Origin: Mactromeris polynyma
Taxonomy: Eukaryota > Mollusca > Bivalvia > Venerida > Mactridae
Assembly (NCBI GenBank): GCA_032209605.1
Contig: JASFXZ010000001.1
Coordinates: forward strand, 19,052,256-19,116,255
Direction: 5' to 3'
DNA length: 64,000 bases
The translations under genes and the position numbers were made by a program. The notes beneath the pieces are model-generated. The model worked only from the letters and a program-made list of their open reading frames with translations, had not been told where the DNA came from and did not search any database. Of the stretch, positions 30,001-45,000 are shown in pieces (the first letter of the stretch is position 1; the number at the start of each line of letters is the position of its first letter).

Positions 30001-33000
30001 AAAGTGCGAGTGCAAACAAAATTGTGAAACGAGGATATTAATTAGTAGAACGCGAGTAAGATATAAAACTGCTTTGCGATGAAAATGAAATTTAATACAT
30101 CCATAACACAGTTTTGTGTGTGGACTTCTTTAAGACGTTAATGGACAATATATATTCGTGAAAAAATCATTCTTACCAACCAGGCGTTTATAGATGTTAC
30201 ATCTAAAAAGAAAAAACAAAAACATTGAAAAAAGTGCGAAATTTTACCTACACGACTGTCTAATGCATATACATATAACTAGTTGAAGGGCCCAACATCT
30301 GTTCTATGGGATAGGTTTGTGGTATTCGGGTTGTAACAAACAAAATTGCCGGGACTTTTTAAAAAATTTATTCGGAATAAAGCTGGTCTCCTTATAACAA
30401 TGCTAGTGATAACTTAATTATACTGAAATGCAGAGTTCTAAGAGGTCTTTAAAGATATTGGCAATTGTACTACGTGCATGAGTCGTGTTCAATGAATGGA
30501 TTGCTGAAAACTGTGTCTGGGTTTCTGCACAATATGATAACCTCGCCTACCTCACATTGGCATGATGAGAGTCGACAACGATACAATAAAATATAAATGG
30601 TATTTAGGTCATCCCTGTATAACGTGGGATCACATTTCCAGTGACATATTACGTTGACAAAGAGTTTTCGTTTTGCAAATGGTAAATTTGAAAAATACTA
30701 TATATGCATGTAACATGCAAAAATCAGAAGTAAACATTAACTCGATTACTTACCGGTTATAACATTAACCTTAAAACACATTTCATCAGTGACGGTACTG
30801 AAAAAATAATGGGAGTGAAATAACAATTATAAAGACAAAGAAACGTAATTTTCTCATTTGCTTGCCAAAACTGAAGCTGTTATGGATATAAGGATATACA
30901 AATGCAATGGAAGCTCTACTTTGAATAACATATGTTTTTGAATGTATGATTAAAATGAATGTGTAGTTTTGTAATTTTTGAACCACGAATTTTCTTAAAT
31001 ATTGATACTACCAAAAATATGTTTTTGACAAGTTTGACAGCTTTTTATTTATCAAAATCTACAAGGTCATACTTATATCCATGCTATAACAGGTAGATAG
31101 TATAAATTATTGAACCAGAAAATAAAGCTGCAAAGAACAATACTAAAGAACAGTGCTCCCGTAAGTTTATAAACACCATGTACAATATTATATATATTAA
31201 TGCTTATTAATAAAGTTGAAGTTAAGTCATTTAATCAACTAATAAATATAAAAAGGCAATATAAAAATAAAATAATTTAAGGAGTTACTCAAGCATTTAA
31301 CAAAACATAGCGCCTGATAAGACAACAATATAATCTCACCCCAGGGAGTTCTGGATTTGAAGACATATCCTGTATAAACCTTCTTGTCTGCCTTTCAGAA
31401 TTAAACTGGTTTGTAACAGTTCAGTGTTGTTGGTATGCAAATTGCTCGTTTTCAATTGAATCACATCAACCACTGGAGATCTGTATCCAAATGCCACTGT
31501 AAGTCTGAATTAAAAGAAGAACATTTATATATGCAATTGCGAACTTAATACATGTCTAGAGGGTTCATTTGAGTTCATATCGAATCCGCTTTCAGTGGAA
31601 AAAGCACACTTTGTCGAGATATAGGTTGGGTGGACACATACAGTATCAATTCAGCGTCAATATACTGGTTAACTGGACACCTACGATATCAGTACAGTAT
31701 CGCAATTTAGGTTTGGTAGACACGTGCACTCTCAATACAGTGTTGAGATGCAGTTTGGGTAGCCGGTTCCTAGACTACCAATTCAGGGTCAAAATGCTAG
31801 TTGGGTGGTCGGTACATAGACTACCAATCCAGTGTCGAGATATTGGTTGGGTGGCTGGCACCAAGACTGCCAATCCAGTGTCGAGATACTGGTTCGGCAC
31901 CTAAACCTTCTACCAATTGTCGAGATACTGGTTTGGATACTGGCACATAAACCATCAACCATATGTCGAGATACTGGTTGGGTGGCCGACACCTAGACTA
32001 TGAACCCACTGTTGAGAAACTTGTTTGGTGGCCGGCACTGACACTATCAATCCAGTGTCGAGATTCTGGTCGGATGGACAATTACGCCATCAATTCAGTG
32101 TCGAGACCCCTACGCTATCAATTGTGCGTCGAGATTCTGGTTTGGTGGACAAGCACAGTATCAGTCAGCTGAAACTTGGTGATCAGAACATAATATTACA
32201 TTAAAATAAAGTTATCAGTATGTACCATACATCCATACTTAAAAAAGACACAATATAAAATAGATGTGAATTATGACGAATACTCCATACCTCTCATTAG
32301 CTGGAAAAGTACTGGATAAAATCAAAGATACACTACAATTTTGGTCTTTAACACATTGAAAAATATCAGGCTTGGCTGTGTCTGTGAATAATGCCTGAAA
32401 TGCAAAATGCCCTTACAATATCATAAATATCAAATGGTTGATTACAAATAAATACAAGCGTGGGGAATACAATTAAATATGTCAAGAATCTCTAAAAGAA
32501 AACTAGAAACAGACTGGAAATTAATTGACAGCGAATGTGTGGGACATGGAATCCATGGTGAAAGTTTTCCTGTCAATGTGATTTGACGGTTAAATGTATT
32601 TCAATTTCTCTTATATCTTTAATCAGTTTATTCAATGATTATATATTTAATCAGAGTCTTATCAATATTTATGATATTATAACTTTAGATTGTATGTTTG
32701 AAATATTCACAAATGCAACTTACAGTAGGTGCCGAAGTTGAATTTCCAGAATCTGAAACAATATACCAAAGTCCATAATTCAATAAGGTGGGCAACACTT
32801 CTATACAGTATAAACAGGAGTTTGCAAAACAGTATAACACTGTGCTCTCTTGTATGTTCGTATATGCTAGTTATTTCTCATCATTAGAATGTCCGTATTA
32901 AAATATTAAACATTTACCACTTTTCAACTTGATGACCACAAGATCCAAAATACATAATGTAGGAAGAATATTTCAAAAAGCACTTTTATTTCTTAATTGT

Positions 33001-36000
33001 CTCAGTCTTGTCCAATTATTATAAATGACCGAAGTTAATGTTCATGGACACAATAAGGCAATTGTGTTGCTCGTATCTACACTGAAATGAATCTTTAAGA
33101 GCTGAACAATGTCTTACCTTTGTCACAATGAGAACCAGTAAATCCAAGCTGACATATACATGATACAGAATTTTCACTCTTTTGACAATATGCATTATTC
33201 TGACAAATGTTTTCTCCGGGCTGGCAAGGTCCTACAATTAAAAATGGAAATGTATAGGCTAGCTTATGAAATGACATGACATGACGTACACATCGACTAT
33301 TTAATTTTATGTTTCACTGGTGATTATCTCTGGTAGAGTAGTAATGTTACCTATGCGCATTTATGTGGAAAGCTTTGATAGAATACACAAACGACTTAAT
33401 TCTGCATAATTGTTTTATGTCAGGCTTTGTTAAAATGCTAAAATGACTTAAATTCATTTGAATGACTATACCGTAAGTTCATTCTTGCAGTTTTTTGTGT
33501 CAAGATTTGGTGAAATGACAACATGATTGGAATTCAGTTATGATGCTTTGTGTTAGGCGTTGGTACAATATTGATTGATGTGAATCATTATTTTCTTTGG
33601 TACATTGGTACAATGTTAATCTTAACATTATTTTGCTTCTTTTTGGTACAACGCTTGCCACAATGGTTAGGCCATCATTTTTTTATTATCTGATTTACAA
33701 GATTTTTTTCAAAAATGTTGAGTCGAGGGGGCGAAATAAAAATAAAAATAAAAGCTGAAAAAGTGAGCAGTCGTACAAAAAAATAAAAATAAAAGTACTG
33801 AGAGGGAGCATAAATTTTATTTTCATTTATATCATTTTAAGCCCAAAATGCTAGTTTATAGAGCTATATATCATGTATATGCCTGTTTTGTGTCCATAAT
33901 AACCACATAAATGTATAATAAAACATCATTTTACTTCACAACACAAATTTGCTCAATATATGCTTTATTTTCAAGTCTTGTAGATTGAAGCAAGATTAAG
34001 ATTTGGAATGGATTAACAATTGAATTGTACAAAATAAATTGAATGAAGAAACATGTTTTGGCTTATTGTAACATGAACTTGTTAAACAAGAATGAAATTT
34101 CAGATGAAATAATCGCTTACATCAAGTTAAACAGCAGTCAAACAAATATTGCAAACTATTTGATTTCACTTAGGTTGTAATGCACTTTTGTACACCACAC
34201 TAATGGTGAATGGTAAACTTTCTCTTATTCATAACAACTCAAAATTAATGTTCTACGTAGCAGTTCAAGGTGACATCAAACATCAGCTATTTCAGGTACA
34301 GTAAAACCTCCCTTAAAGACCACTTCAATAATACGACTTCCTCAAAAATTAAGAACAATATGTTCAGTCCATTTTCCAAATTTTGCTCTTATATTTAAGG
34401 TCGTTATTTAGACCACCTCAATAATAAGACCAGTTGTGAAGGGTCCCCAGGGTGGTCGCAAAGTGAGGTTATACTGTATATTGTTAGTATTGTAGCAGTG
34501 TAACTACAGACTTTGTGAAATAACTGAACATAATGACATCAAGTTCTCACAAAGTGATCTACAATATCAACCAACAGATTGGTCATAAATGTTGACCACA
34601 CATTCAATACATACACAGTAAAGTATTTTACTTCACTTCAGATATGTTAGTGTACAAAGAATGAAACAGAAAACTGTACACTGAGAAAGTTTGACAGCAT
34701 TTAGGTAAAAAGCTGCTGAATAAGAGACAAAAAGGTCTGCATTATCTGAAGTGCATTGTTAAGTACTTGTCATAGTAACCGAGTCATAAAAACATTTTAA
34801 TAGACTGTCTAGATGATAAACGGTTTTTAAACCTATTGAAACAAATATTGACGTCCAGATTTCAGCACTGTTGGCACAATTCATATACAAGTCCACCTTC
34901 CACAGTCTAATCTCTTATTACATGTTATAGAACTTACTACATGTGCTTGCAAAATAAAAATGCTTCACATACAAACTAGTGTTTGTTAATATTTTAACTC
35001 AGACAAGCTAAAATGATATGTTTGAAAATTATGTAGTCATAACAAGAAATGTACCAAAAGCCTTACTATTGGTATTTTGACTAGAATAAACATTGTAACA
35101 TATAAATTTTGTCATTTTTTCAACATATAAACAAGATTCCCCTGGTATACTGAGGATGTAACATTAAATGCTATCAGCAAAAAGTTAATATTCTCATTTT
35201 ATATATACATGCATGTATATATATATATTTATTTATTGAGCTAATGGCCACCAGCCCATACACAAACATAAGTACATATACAAAGAATCATGGTCAGTGT
35301 TAACACTAATGTACATACATTGTACAACAAAAGCTTTTCACAAAAGAAGTTTGTAAAAACAATATTCATATGACACATGACTCAACATTATCAAAAATTA
35401 ATATGGCAATTATCATACATGTAACATAAGTTTACATTACTGTTGTAGAACGATTAAGCATTGCATAACATTGTTGCAAAGTTTGAAATACACTAAATTT
35501 GATGTTAACAATAACATCTTAGTGCTCTGATTAGGGAAAACAGAAAGGTCATTGAATTTGGAATAACAAAAATTTCACAATAATCTGTCATTTTCGTTTC
35601 TTGATTTTTAAGGCATTCCTGGTTTTAACAGGTTTTCCTTGAGCCTGACAACTTTCACATATGGGCCGCACAATGCCAAATTCTTCCTTTAATTGTTTTA
35701 TTTCTTCATTGTCTGCTACCTCCGTATCTCCACAGTGGAAGCATACATCGTCAAACTGGACAGTCTTCCCTGAAAATTGCCAATAACATGTCAGTAACAT
35801 TTATCACTATACTCATCGCCATTTTAAACAATTGTAGGTGAGAAATTGTCACACATTGAACGCAGTTCCCCTGAAAACGTAAATGCTGAAATTGAGTCTA
35901 TGTCACCACAGTGAGCACGACAGATTCTGCTCTAGCTTGACAAATACTTGGTTCGATTACGTGCCTGGAAACTATCACTGTGGTTAATGTTTAAAATACA

Positions 36001-39000
36001 TTATAGATCAATATAATAATTATAATCAGTTACATTTACATGAAAATGACATGGCAATCAGTAGACCCATGTTCAATTCCCGGTTGCGCCATTGACCGAT
36101 TTTTTTGTGGTCTTCAAATAATGACTTTTTCATTCAAACATTCATTGTTAAGGTGGAAAATCTTTCAGTTGAGAACATTCTGTAGTTGCTTCAATACTGT
36201 ATGAATTGTGGATTGGTTTTGTTTGAAATCTAATGCAATGCCATGCATCCCTGATTGATCAGTTGTTACAATTACTCGTGATACCAAGCTCCAAAGTCAC
36301 CAACGTGAAATGTACCAAATAGAAGAGACAATATGTTAACAAACGTCTCTAGACTGCCTGCATGGTGCACTTAACTGTACAGTACAGTTGACGTAAATTT
36401 ATAATTGTAACTGCGCCACCATCTTTGTTTTGCTTGTGGTCTGGACAGTATTAATTGCACGTGACCCAAACAGTGGGAAAGTAATGATGTCATCACAGTT
36501 AGTGTGTAAATCCAAATCACAAGTCAAAATCTGTCATGAAGTTTGATAAACATGTAAATAGAAACAGTTTTACATCAAATGGCTTCATCATCTTCTTTTA
36601 TATGTTTTATTTGGAATATTAAAAATGAATCCATTCAAATGTCCTTAGTAAACTCGTCACTTTAAATAATGTTATTCATAGCCCATCGGTATTCAGGGTC
36701 ATCAGTGTACACATCTCAGCCTCACTCGCATTATTTTGGGGAAATTTTAACTCGTAGTCGTTGCATCATTGTTAAACCCGACAATAAATTGCGTTTTTTA
36801 AAAAGTTTCAACTGGAATATTTCTCTAAAAGAAAAGGCGTGTAATTTTTAAAATTCACTTACCCGAAATCCTTCAGAACCCAGAACGGCGTGTTTAAATC
36901 CGTGTCCGCATCATCCCCGGCCGCACGCTCGATATGGACGTCTTTGTCCGCTAAATAAGCAGATGCGAACTCCGACAACGATTGGTTAAGGTTGATCGCC
37001 TGGATTGTCGATGTTTCGGTTTTGTTGAGGATTGTTTTCACTTTAAAATAACAAGCAGCTGACGATGCCGCCATTGCAGACGATATTCAGAGTCACCTCC
37101 CTTGATGGTTATACTAAACCACGGCATCAATGCTCGAAATGCGGAACTGTTTTGCGAATTTGTTAAAACTAGTCGAAGGATGCATTTCTTCTTTCTTTTG
37201 AAGCACAGTTGATAGACGAACAATTTAACGTGTAATTGGCAGACAATCAAGCTAGAATTTTTGTAACATTATGCACAGAGCCTATGTTTGGCACAGAGCG
37301 TCGTGGATTAGACGAGTTCAGGCTCCGGGCTTTAGCACATCCTCGCCGCAATCGAATCTCCTCGGCCAACAAGGTGCAATGTTATCTGTGTAACGGAGTG
37401 GTACGGAAATGACCGTGGATTGTCGACGATGACGTCGCCGTAGCAGCTCGGCGATCACAAAGCTGTCGAGAATGCCGATGGATAGCCGAATGTCAGTTTA
37501 CAATCACCAGGGAAACCCGTGGTATAGGTTTAATACTCGGAAATGAAGTCTGCGAGTTCTTTTTTAATGATCATGTAAAGCTAATTTAATTTTTCCAAGA
37601 AGTTATTTTATTTTATTTGCTCCCAATTTTTTGGGTCGGCGGGCCAAGTAAAAATAAAACAGTTGATGATCTCTTTTATTTTTATTTCATTTTAGCAAAA
37701 ACTTGGGTCGGCGGGTTTGTAAATCAGATTATTAAAAAATGATGGCCTTAAAGTGAAAAGTGGCAATGGTGAATAGAAACTACTATAGCTTCGACTAATT
37801 TTGCTTATGTTCAAATTGATTTGTCCATGCAAAATTTGCATACACACGCTATAAGCGAATCCATAATGTTACCCTGTGATATAAAACAGGTAGCACTCAA
37901 GCGCTTAAAATGTTTCCAAACGACATTATCTGACAGTTTTGAGAGATTCAGTTCTTTCACAAAAAATGTCTTAGATGAATGTAAAGACTCCGCACTTTAT
38001 TGTTTCTGTTTCACTTTTACTTTATTGTTTTAAGCTTACGCCTCGGTTGACATTAACTTTCTCGGGTTAACATTATATGCTATCATCCTCCATGGGATCT
38101 GATAGTATGTCACTATGATTGTACAGACATTTACCTTTCTGACATTTATCGCCTATAAAGTTTGGTGGACATTCACACGTAAAATCGTCCTGGCTGGTCC
38201 GAATACAATGTCCCCCGTTATAACACGATGTACTGTCACACGGATCTGTACGAGAAACAAATTCACATGTCTGTATTATTATCAATATCCATAATTTTCA
38301 ACATAAATGTATTATTATATTTGTAGAGTCATTTAGCATTAGTTTTGTTTTGAAATTTTGGCATTAGTGTATAAATACACACAGAGTTGCTATCATGAAA
38401 TGGCTAGAAATTATCAATATATATAATGTTGGTGAATATAATACATTGGCAACCTTTTTAAATTGAAGTAAATGAGATATAAGCCGTGTTTACAGACTAA
38501 TCTATAAAGAAATCGGCCATCATGTAGATGTACTAGGTTTGGGCTTCGGTCGGACTGGTCGATGGCTGTAAATAATGCTAAAGTAATGACACATTATCGT
38601 TCAATTTTAGTGCCAACATTACTAAATACTGGCTCGAGTGGTACAATGAATAGTTCCACAACTTTCATTGACCACTTTCACGAGAAACCTTGTCCAATAT
38701 CAGATCAATATGCATTAGCATATCAGATACTCGATTAAGTCTGTCTTTTGAAGTACTATACGCCACTGCTTAAATGTTTCTTTTACTCGACAATGTGGAA
38801 AATATTTTCTATTTGACGTAAAGTTGTTCACTTGATTCTGATACAGTTTTTCGAGCATATATATATTTGATTTAAAATCAACAACGTAATCGTAACGAAT
38901 GCCTACCTGAATTAGGCTCATACAGTCTGATCTGGAAACATCTTTGTTGATAGTTAATCAGTCTGTTACAAATAAGTACAAATACAAATTAAATTAGTTT

Positions 39001-42000
39001 CAACTATTATTCCACAAATTAGATGCCTAAGGGCAACATGTCGAGTCTGCTAATTATCAAGAGATGAAGAGAATCCGGTTATATAATGCTATAGTTGCAT
39101 GTCTTTTACATGTGTAGGCATTTTATTTATTACAGTCTGATCTGGAAACATCTTTGTTGATAGTTAATCAGTCTGTTACAAATAAGTACAAATACAAATT
39201 AAATTAGTTTCAACTATTATTCCACAAATTAGATGCCTAAGGGCAACATGTCGAGTCTGCTAATTATCAAGAGATGAAGAGAATCCAGTTATATAATGCT
39301 ATAGTTGCATGTCTTTTACATGTGTAGGCATTTTATTTACAGTTGACCTTGTGTGACCTTGACCTTTGAGCTACGGTAACGGGTCTTGTGTGCAACACAC
39401 CGTCTCATCAAGTTTGATGTGAATATGATCAACAAAACTAAAGTTTAATCGCCGGAAACAAAAGTTCCGTTTTTAGTTACGGGGACCTTGACCTTTGACG
39501 GAACAAACCCATAAGTAATCCCCAGCGAGGTTGCCACATGTTCTTACTTTACACCAAGTTTGATGTGAATATGATCAACGAAACTAAAGTTTGTTCGCCG
39601 AAAAATGTCAAAACGCCACATGTGCTGTACACAAAAAGTCAAAACGCCATATATCGTTGCATAACCACTCTTACACATAGAGATACACAGACAGTCACAA
39701 TGACATATATCCGTACAAAACCTGTCAAATGACACATAGAGGTAGACAACCAGCCAAATTGCAACATAGCGGTACACAACCAATCAAATCGACACATAGC
39801 CGTACATAACCAGCCAAAACGGCACATAGAGGTACATAACCAGCCAAAACGACATACATGGGAACACAAGCAGCCAAAACGACAAACAACGGTACAAACA
39901 AGTCAAAACGACACCCAGCGGTACATATCCAGTTATAACGATACATGGCGGTACAAAACCAGTCAAAACGACACATAGCGGGACACAAACAGTCAAATGA
40001 CACATAGCAGAACAAAATCAGCTAAAACAACACATAGCGGTAAACCGCCCGTCAAAAGACACACAACGTTACTAACCTGCCGAAACAAAACATAGCGGTT
40101 TATAACGAGTCAAAACAACACATATTAACAACCTGTCAAACGACACATAGCGGTACACAATCAGTCAAATTGACACAATATATCGGTACACAACATGTCA
40201 CAACAACACATGGCGGTACACAACTAGTCAAAACGACATATATCAGTACACAACCAGTAAAAAACGCTACTCACGATGACTGAAAACATATTTCTCTGTC
40301 GACATTTCCATTGAACAAAAACGAAACTTCAGCCACACATGGTCCAATTTGACGTTCTTGGTGAGCTTTGAACACTAATACATCCTTGGTTGTCGATATC
40401 ATGTCATGACTGTAAATATTATTTAGATATCTTATCAACTTAAATGTAACAAACTGATTAGTTCATGACTACTGAAGCAAGTTAAGTGTGAAAATGTAAA
40501 AGACACTGTAACTTTGACATAATAATGCATATAATAAGTATAACTTTAGACAATTAACATTTGAAGATTTTCAATACTAACCATCCAGATGAGTGATCGA
40601 TGGAATGCGTATATAACATCAAGTGACAGCTCACATTTTTAGAACAAAGTATCACACTCCCATCCTTTGGCGTGGGGTCTATGAAATTCATACTTGCCTA
40701 AAAATATACACAAGGTTACTCAACAATTGATTGGTAGATGTAAATTTTACATACGCGATTTACGCTTTTTCTTAGCAGTATTAGCAGTAAGAGCAGCAGG
40801 AGTATTACTGCTCTTATACACTCAATGGCCGAAATTAGGATTTTTTGGAACGTTCTGACGTACTAACTGCATGTTTGAGGGTAAATCATTATAATAATAC
40901 ATGCTCCACTGCGATGATACTTTGTAGGATTAATGAGTCAAGTATGCATGACAACTGACACATTGTCGATTTATGGCTAATGTTATGTTTTTGTGGTGTA
41001 TATGTTTTAACGGAATATTTATCCTTAATTCTATGAATGGAAATATGAACAGTGATAAATCATGAAATGTATTTAAATTCGTGATCAAAATTTGTGGCCA
41101 GTGGTAGCTAAATGTTTTGCAATTCTCCATAATTATGATCTTCAGGAAGACAGTGGCCTATGTCATTACTCAAAACCCACAAATTGATGGAAACCTCATC
41201 ACGATACAGTTGAACCCCGTTATGTCGACATAGGTTCTATCGACATTCCGGTTTAGTCGACATATTTGTAAAGTCCCGATTTCTGTCGCTATATATTGTA
41301 TATGGAAAATGATTTATATGTCGACATAGAAATGTCGACAATTTCGGCTATGTAGACGTGATTTCTCTGGCCCAAAGAGTGTTTTCACACCTTAATGTAC
41401 TTGTTTGTGTCGACATCCTCTCGACGTGATTGAAATTGAAAAGGTGTCAATTGACCGTGAAGAGATAAACAATTTTATCTCGACCTATTGTTTGTGTCAC
41501 AATTAATTTGTTCACAGTTTGTAAAACTGATCTTTAAATTAACATCGTAGTTTGCAATATGATTGATAAGTGTTACCAGTTTCAGTAAAACTGATAAATT
41601 CAGCCACTCGCCGTATATAATATTGTTGAAAAAGGGCATTAAACCCGAAAAACAACATAAAAATCGAACATACACGTATATTATGTCTGTGATATTATTT
41701 ATTTAAAGTATACCAAATATCACGATTCAATTAGTTTTACAACACCTGCAGCAAAACACACGAGTGGTAAGTTTTACAACACCACCATAGCAAAAATACG
41801 TATATACAAGACAAGTAAGTTTTCCAGTACTGGAATCGGATGTGTCGACATTCGGATATGTCGACATATTTTATCAGGTCCCTGTAATGTCGACATAACG
41901 GGTTTCGACTGTATTAACATTTCATGCTGGCCATGTTTAAATCCCAACCTTTATAAAATACAAACAATATATGGAGGGAGCTCAATATGTCGATAGAAAA

Positions 42001-45000
42001 ATACTAACCCAAATACAGATAGAAGATACACTTCAAGGAGTGGTGCTGGAAACCTGAGAGTATGTTTCTTAACACTACTTAGAGTCGCCATATCACAGTA
42101 TTCTTGCAATAGAAATTTTCAATATTTGCTTGTACTTACATTTTTTTGTGCATACTGTAAACTTGTAGGATCCTTTTGTGCTGGAATAATTTACAACAAA
42201 AGAGAAGTTCGAAAATATGTAATAGCTTAATAAAATGCAAACGGATTTTTGTTGAAAATGCAACGGACATGCCTTTAATTGTGATGCGTATTTTACAGGG
42301 TAGCGACACTTAAATTATACAATGATTTTGTCCTTGTTTTCTTTTCTAGAATTTTCTAGTTATCCATTTGTATTGCTTAAACAAACAAGAGGTCTTTGTG
42401 ATCGAATGGTTATCGACGCCGACCTCAAATCAATTGCCCCAGCACCTGAAAAGCTGGAAAAATCATTACATGACCATGGTTGTTATAGGTTTAAAGCCCA
42501 ATATATGTATTATAATATATTATAAACTCCTTGTTTTCACTCGCCTAGATATCAATCTGACCCCTAGTAACAAATGCTTCTTTGGTACCTGCATTCTCGC
42601 TTTATGTCTTTTATACATCGTACAAACAGCTTATCCATCAGGTTCTAGGATAGCGACGCTGGTGTGGTTACGGATCCATTAATGGTTCATTTAAAATGTT
42701 TGACTATGGCCAGATATTAAACAAAAGTACACCTTTTCATGGGTTTTAGAAAATCTCATATTTATTCAATGTGATAATTATTTTTTAAGCAAATATATAT
42801 ACTCACGGTCTTGTACAAGCTTAATCTGGTAACACTTTTCAACTTGCGATGTGCTGCAATAAACAAGATTTTTTCATATGAAACAAGAAATATCTTAAAA
42901 AAGATGGTCGGCGCAACTTGAAGTTTGAAAATTTGTTGCAATCTGAAGGTTAAAATTTGTTGTGCACAACATAAAAAATGCCTAAATCTCATTCAATTAC
43001 GCTAAACTACAGAAACTCTGAGACCTGTAAGGGGAGATCAATGCATATGAGACTGCATCAATCGTAACTACTTGGCGGTATTCGGCAGTGCCAATAATGC
43101 CAACTTGTTCCAAATGATAATGCATAATAAATAACTCTGTAGTGCGATTAGTCATAGACACAGTATAGTCTGTTTCAATATAGTTCAACATTACTTATTG
43201 CATAAGTCGTTAACTCACACATCTATGTTAATAAACTTGTTACATTGCGATTTATCTGACGGTGACAGCGCCATGAGTTCTGAGGGTGATCATCGTGTGT
43301 TAAGGGGGTGATCGGATCGTGTTTTCTTGAGGTGATTGGATTATGTGTTCAAACATAATGGGATCATGCATGGGTCTTGTATATATCCATTGAGATATCG
43401 AGGGGTGAGTGATTGTTGTCCGATAAGACCACCATAGTCCTAATTAAGCTAATTATTAACCGGGCATTTTAACATTCAATGACAAACTGTTGTTCGAATC
43501 TTACGAACTCCATCGGTAAGACCATTAAATATAGTGTATATATAATATATAAATATACGTATATTCTTTTGATTGTTGATTTTGATTTGTAATGCGTCAT
43601 TTTCTACGAAGCTACTGGAAATTAATGTATTTTTAACTTTTCAAGAAAAGAAAAACTGACGCACACATACCCATGTGAAGCGATGATACAAGCAAAATGT
43701 CCCTCTGTGGATGCGACTATACCTTTAATAATTATAGTCGCATAATACATGCCGGTCACTCCCCGTACATCCTGTGACAAAGCGACACGTTTTGTTATAC
43801 TGTTAACATCAAGTTCAGGAGACAAGCGACGGTCAACGATTGGTTTAGCTCTGCAAAATGTATGCATAGATGACAAACAAACGGTGTTAGTATTTCATTA
43901 GTTTAATATCCGCTGCTGGACACACTTTACGTTACCCACCGTCCGATCAATTAATGAGTGGATATGTTTGGTAAAACTCTTTTCAGAATTAGATCGGTGA
44001 GTTCTTGAACGTCTAAAGCTAGGTGAAACATCTGGCCTATTGTTGACAACTTATAACTGACAGTTTAGTATATCCCCCGGTTATTAAAACAATGAAAGTA
44101 TGAAGTAGAGTTGATGACATCTTGGTATAACGGAATTACAAATTTGAAATTTTACAGCGAACATTCAGAATGGGTATAAGAATATTAATATTGTTTACCC
44201 CGAGCGTGTTATAACGAAGGCATCCACTGCACATGGATGTACCAAGTTCCCTTCAATATGACATACTAATGTGCTGCCAGCTTGTAAGGTTGGTGGAACA
44301 AACGCAACTTCTGCACTCTGCAGATACACAAGAAAACACTTAATGCATAACTAAAACAATATGACTGCAATCTGCAAACATAATGTTCCAGAGTGTGTTA
44401 TGCTCACGCGTTTCATGGCGTTCGCAACATTTACCGAACCATTGACTGGGTCGAAGGTTTCGTTAAAAAGACCTTCATATAAAAGAAAAAAGCAAGTAAA
44501 ATTGCACCTGCATTACAAATTTCATCTTTACATATTTATTTAAACTTGAACTAAATATCAGGTCCTGATCTTTTTATGCACGTTGAATTGAAATAAGCTA
44601 TTCGAAACCATGTATTATACGAAATAAAATATCGGACCCGATAAATTCGAGTGGACAAGGTCCGACTGTAATCATTAATTTGAAATGCATACGGTTTGGT
44701 ATCCTGAATCATACCAGCATTCTTGCATAAGCCCATGCGTAAATGATTTTCTTTCCATATTTAGCCTCATAAAGAATAAATTTAAAGTTACAATGAAAAC
44801 AAATACAGAACTCACATTTAGTGATGACATGCTTCCCTTTACTGAAAAAAAGACCCATAATCATTTCTATGAATGTATTTCACATGATTTTCTTAGTTGA
44901 ATAAAATATAGTTTCCATATTGGTTCGCTCGAAGTCTGGTCTCAATATTAACAAAAATCAACCATTTATTTACCATTATATTAATATCTGTCAAAATGAA

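Larger units (their letters stand above)
33670..37747. mobile_element. 4.1-kb TIR DNA transposon in an intron, 3-bp TSD
   Basis: Ends are inverted repeats starting GGCCATCATTTTTT and continuing to ATCTGATTTACAA: 29 of 31 bases agree. The element is flanked by TTA at 33667-33669 and 37748-37750. Subterminal stretches at both ends also match loosely (GGGAGCA and repeated AAATAAAAATAAAA runs). A TWA-type 3-bp target site and GG-starting ends recall PIF/Harbinger, but no transposase is visible, so the superfamily is an inference. It carries two small divergent reading frames and a nested MITE. It lies between EGF 5 and EGF 6 exons and does not disturb them. Confidence 0.75.

Noticed and set aside
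31569..32172. Plus-strand frames of 69-111 codons
   Set aside because: They follow the 46-48-bp minisatellite and change frame with unit length.
39544..40015. Several minus-strand frames with repeated tyrosine/cysteine-rich motifs
   Set aside because: Products of the degenerate 30-bp minisatellite; no splice context.
42400..42680. tRNA-like plus-strand segment and frames of 67 and 104 codons
   Set aside because: A box-A-like stretch (gaatggttatcgacgccgac) exists but no matching box B at the right distance; too decayed to call.
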